8,017 bases of DNA from Phycisphaerales bacterium UBA1845 (GTDB lineage Bacteria; Planctomycetota; Phycisphaerae; UBA1845). The translations under genes were made by a program, and so were the position numbers. Below are positions 5,641 through 8,017 of this stretch, one piece after another. How positions within the stretch are numbered: position 1 is the first letter of the stretch; each line of letters opens with the position of its first letter. The notes beneath the pieces are model-generated. The model did no database searches and was not told the origin of the DNA. It saw only the letters and a list, made by a program, of their open reading frames with translations. The stretch covers positions 40,756 through 48,772 of the forward strand of contig DDIR01000002.1 in NCBI GenBank assembly GCA_002338715.1. The letters run 5' to 3'.

Positions 5641-6339
5641 TCAACGCCTTTGTTCCAACTGGCGGGCATATTCAATGCTGTACTTTGCCCATGGTTTCGC
5701 CCGAAGCCGCGCCACCGAAATGCGCTTGAGCGTCCCCAGGCAAACGCCGTAGGTTCGATCTTCAATGCGTGCCAACGCTTCGTCAATCTCTCGAACCAAC
5801 TGCCGCTCGTTGGCAATCAAGCCAATCGTAAAATCCTGTTCCCAGTTGTCGGACCCCACGTCGGCCATGTGAATCGGAACGTTGGAAAGATCGCCCGACG
5901 ATTCCTGGCGCGGCTTACCCAACGCATCGCGCGTCAACATGCGCACATCACCCAAGAGCTCGCGGCGCTTTTCGATAAGCAACTGGCGAAACATCGCCAA
6001 CTGCTTTTCCGTCAGCTTCGTCTTGGGAATCTTGACATCTTCGTAGTGATCGTCGTCGTCACCGTCCATCGCCGACGAACGCAACTGCGATTGGCCGGCT
6101 TTCTTCTTGGAATCAGACGCGATCGTCTTAGACGATTTTGTCTTCGATCCGGTTGAACGCTTCTTGGCTACCGACTTCTTCTTGACGGTTGGCTTCTTGG
6201 CAGTTGGATTCTTAGTGCTGGCTGCCTTTGACTTTTTGGTCGATTTGACCTTCTTGGTCGACGTCGCTTTTTTCGCGGTCGATCGGGTCGACTTCGCAGA
6301 CTTCGTCTTGGCAACAGTGGTCTTTTTCTTCTTGGCCAC
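5641..6339 (-). CDS. DksA/TraR-family protein with lysine-rich histone-H1-like N-terminal tail
   Basis: The 232-residue protein has two parts. Residues about 1-82 are a basic, low-complexity tail of Lys, Ser, Thr and Ala with KK pairs and VKKKSVAKK-like motifs. About one residue in three is lysine and acidic residues are almost absent, resembling histone H1 or bacterial H1-like tails. An acidic DGDDDD patch (about 92-97) follows. Residues about 105-232 are DksA/TraR-like: a coiled coil starting at LTEKQLAMFRQLL, a loop with HMADVGSDNWEQD, then helix ALARIEDRTYGVC and RLRAKPWAKY. DksA-type proteins enter the RNA polymerase secondary channel and tune initiation, often with ppGpp. Only one of the four zinc cysteines remains (YGVC); the others appear as Thr, Ser and Tyr. 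The GTG at 6339 is preferred because it gives MAKKKK and has GGGA 6 nt upstream; a TTG at 6351 would add four residues. It is first in the cluster with lspA and ribD. Confidence 0.87.
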   Translation of the reverse strand: MAKKKKTTVAKTKSAKSTRSTAKKATSTKKVKSTKKSKAASTKNPTAKKPTVKKKSVAKKRSTGSKTKSSKTIASDSKKKAGQSQLRSSAMDGDDDDHYEDVKIPKTKLTEKQLAMFRQLLIEKRRELLGDVRMLTRDALGKPRQESSGDLSNVPIHMADVGSDNWEQDFTIGLIANERQLVREIDEALARIEDRTYGVCLGTLKRISVARLRAKPWAKYSIEYARQLEQRR

Positions 6340-6412
6340 GGCAGGTCCCAATCGATCCAGAATTAACGTAACCTATTGTCAATAAAGAACTCAAACAGAT
6401 TCAGAACGCCGG

Positions 6413-6441
6413 AGTATAGATGCGACCAATGGGAGTGTCAA
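6413..6441 (-). promoter_or_regulatory. Near-consensus sigma-70 promoter for the dksA-like/lspA/ribD cluster
   Basis: On the minus strand a perfect TTGACA (6436-6441) is separated by exactly 17 bp from TATACT (6413-6418, five of six). Transcription should start near 6406, giving a leader of about 65 nt. A second TTGACA at 6377-6382 lies within that leader but has no usable -10 at proper spacing. The -35 begins only 17 bp after the stop of the upstream gene. Confidence 0.8.
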
Positions 6442-6457
6442 GCTGCGGCGCGCTGGC

Positions 6458-8017
6458 TCATTGTGAGTTGCTGGGCGCGTTCTTCAGATACACTTCGAGC
6501 ACCGATTCACCGGTGATCGTCTTGGGAATCTGAATGAGCAATCGGCCGTCGCTCAGGCGGGCGACGCTTTCGTGGATGGCATAGTCGAAGTACACCGACG
6601 CCTCGCGATCGTTCACACCTTCGATGCAGAACACCGGGTCGACGAGCGGTTGGCGTCGACCATCGAGTTCGACGTGAACCTGGTTGGCGTCGGGCTTGAT
6701 CATGTACGCGCCGAGGCCTTCGTTAAATCCGTCACCATCGATGTCGCCCTTGCTGCCGGTGGATGCCTCACCGACCACGACCTTCACGTCCATCTTCTGG
6801 CAATAGTAGATCGCCTGGGACTCGCGGACCGACTCCGAACAATTGCCGGTCGGCCAAACGGTCATCATCGATGCCGTCTTGTGCGTTGGATATTCAACCC
6901 GCCCGCCATAAGCAGCTACACTCGCGACGTTCGTCGCCTCATCGACCATGCCGCGCAGTTGCGGATACTGTCTGCTGTCGTGCAACACCCAGAGCAATCC
7001 GGTCTTGTTCTTCGGTTCTTCCATCCACGCGAACGAAAGATGCTGAAGCAATGGATCTTTGTTCAAGCCAGCTGGTTCGTGCTTGCCCGCAACCATGTCA
7101 TCCACGAGCTTGCGGCTGACCACGAGACCGATTGAATCGGGTTTGAAGCTACCGCTTTCGGTGGTGCATTCGACCGTGACGAAGACCTGTCCGGTCTGAT
7201 AGATCGCGTACGTCCATTGTTGAAATGGCGTGCGGTGATCGACGGCATCCTGCACCGAATCGGGAAACGCCCAGGTGCATTCGACGACCACAACGACATC
7301 GTTGGCTTCGATGATGCGCTGCCGCGCGGAGACCAGCCCACCCAGCGACGAAAACCCCTCTGGAACAAGGGGAATCTCGTCATCGAACACCTGGTCCGGA
7401 TCGGTCAAGACAACAGGAATCGGTCCCAGCGCACCTGCGGCTCCGACGAGATTGATCTTCTTGTCCCGGTCGCGATTCAGCGCATGCCACTGCACGATCT
7501 GACCGTTGCCGAAACTGAGTTCAAACCGTTTGGGCGATCCGACATTGATAAGCCGCCCTTCCTGTTGAACGTATAACCCGCCTTCGCCTTGACCCGGTGT
7601 GCCCGCAAACGTCATGCGGTTGTCGGCTAACACGATGTCGTCGATGAACAACTCGACCGGTGCGGTGAGTTCGATGATCCGAAAGCTCAGACTGGTGACG
7701 TTGGCAAGATCGACGACATCGCTCGCGTCTGACAAGTCGAGTCGAATCAGATTCCAACCTTGCTTGAGCGGAATCGCCGACAGTGCTTCCGCGCCGTCTT
7801 CTGCCGATCCGGAGCGAATGGTGGTTTCGAGTTCCAACCCTTGAAGCGGGCAATACAGACTGGCTTGCAGCAGGCGATAGTCGCGCCAATCGCTGGGTAG
7901 CTTCAGAACGGGTTCGTTTCGATTGTCCGCGACCAGCACGTCAGCCGACGATCGCAACACAAACCGCATGCCACTTGTTCCGGTCGAGGGCACGCCGCTC
8001 TTGCGATCGCGTTTGAA
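6458..8017 (-). CDS. Hypothetical large, probably extracytoplasmic protein, 5' end outside window (partial)
   Basis: The frame is open to the window edge. The last 519 residues are seen, and a GTG at 7993 is only an internal candidate start because eight sense codons precede it. I do not recognise the family. Residues about 15-135 look like a beta-rich galactose-binding or carbohydrate-binding jelly roll: alternating strands, the GWNLIRLDLS segment, a SLSFRIIEL strand and the closing VELFIDDIVL typical of such folds. The middle has many Gly and aromatic residues (FELSFGNGQIVQWHAL). Near the C-terminus GDIDGDGFNEG resembles a DxDxDG calcium loop, as in dockerin or EF-hand-like repeats, though only once. 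The final part is beta-rich (SDGRLLIQIP) and has no anchor or membrane helix. No catalytic motif can be named. The true start, and any signal peptide, lies beyond 8017. The gene ends just before the next promoter with no obvious terminator. Confidence 0.85.
   Translation of the reverse strand, partial: FKRDRKSGVPSTGTSGMRFVLRSSADVLVADNRNEPVLKLPSDWRDYRLLQASLYCPLQGLELETTIRSGSAEDGAEALSAIPLKQGWNLIRLDLSDASDVVDLANVTSLSFRIIELTAPVELFIDDIVLADNRMTFAGTPGQGEGGLYVQQEGRLINVGSPKRFELSFGNGQIVQWHALNRDRDKKINLVGAAGALGPIPVVLTDPDQVFDDEIPLVPEGFSSLGGLVSARQRIIEANDVVVVVECTWAFPDSVQDAVDHRTPFQQWTYAIYQTGQVFVTVECTTESGSFKPDSIGLVVSRKLVDDMVAGKHEPAGLNKDPLLQHLSFAWMEEPKNKTGLLWVLHDSRQYPQLRGMVDEATNVASVAAYGGRVEYPTHKTASMMTVWPTGNCSESVRESQAIYYCQKMDVKVVVGEASTGSKGDIDGDGFNEGLGAYMIKPDANQVHVELDGRRQPLVDPVFCIEGVNDREASVYFDYAIHESVARLSDGRLLIQIPKTITGESVLEVYLKNAPSNSQ

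Noticed and set aside
6377..6382. Second TTGACA in the dksA-like leader as another promoter
   Set aside because: No acceptable -10 hexamer at 16-18 bp; the candidate at 6413-6441 is far better.
6107..6385. Plus-strand frame rich in Phe, Val and Asp that looks like a membrane protein
   Set aside because: It is the complement of the lysine-rich tail (AAG/AAA codons read as CTT/TTT), so its hydrophobicity is an artefact.

Overview
The window reads as ordinary bacterial chromosome, and every gene I can support lies on the minus strand, so transcription runs from high to low coordinates. A planctomycete-like bacterium is my best guess. The reasons are a DksA/TraR-type protein with a lysine-rich histone-like tail, a threonylcarbamoyl-AMP synthase fused to a small phosphatase, a large probably secreted carbohydrate-binding-like protein, and moderately GC-rich DNA with several TTG/GTG starts. 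This is inference; no rRNA or other firm taxonomic marker is present. I see no tRNA, rRNA, CRISPR array, insertion sequence or phage gene.

Layout in transcription order. (1) 8017-6458: the 3' part of a large gene of unknown function that runs in from beyond the window. It has a jelly-roll-like segment and an Asp-rich calcium-loop-like motif. (2) A near-consensus housekeeping promoter at 6413-6441 starts a compact cluster: a DksA/TraR-like regulator with a lysine-rich tail, then lspA (lipoprotein signal peptidase with a large insertion), then ribD (riboflavin biosynthesis). (3) A small 80-residue ORF with a strong ribosome-binding site lies between ribD and the next unit. (4) A second near-consensus promoter (3219-3246) drives a fused Sua5/low-molecular-weight phosphatase gene, whose stop overlaps the start of rpiB (ATGA). 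The order Sua5, phosphatase, RpiB matches ywlC-ywlE-ywlF of Bacillus subtilis, with the first two genes merged. (5) A third promoter (1484-1513) precedes hflX, a ribosome-associated GTPase. (6) The window ends just past hflX in a degenerating 8-bp tandem repeat.

Most of the content is housekeeping: tRNA t6A modification, pentose phosphate metabolism, riboflavin synthesis, lipoprotein maturation, ribosome rescue and transcription control. The unusual parts are architectural: the fusion with an arginine-phosphatase-like P-loop, the insertion between the catalytic aspartates of LspA, and the DksA-like protein that has lost three of four zinc ligands and gained a histone-H1-like tail. I found no defence system, biosynthetic cluster or clearly new multi-gene system.
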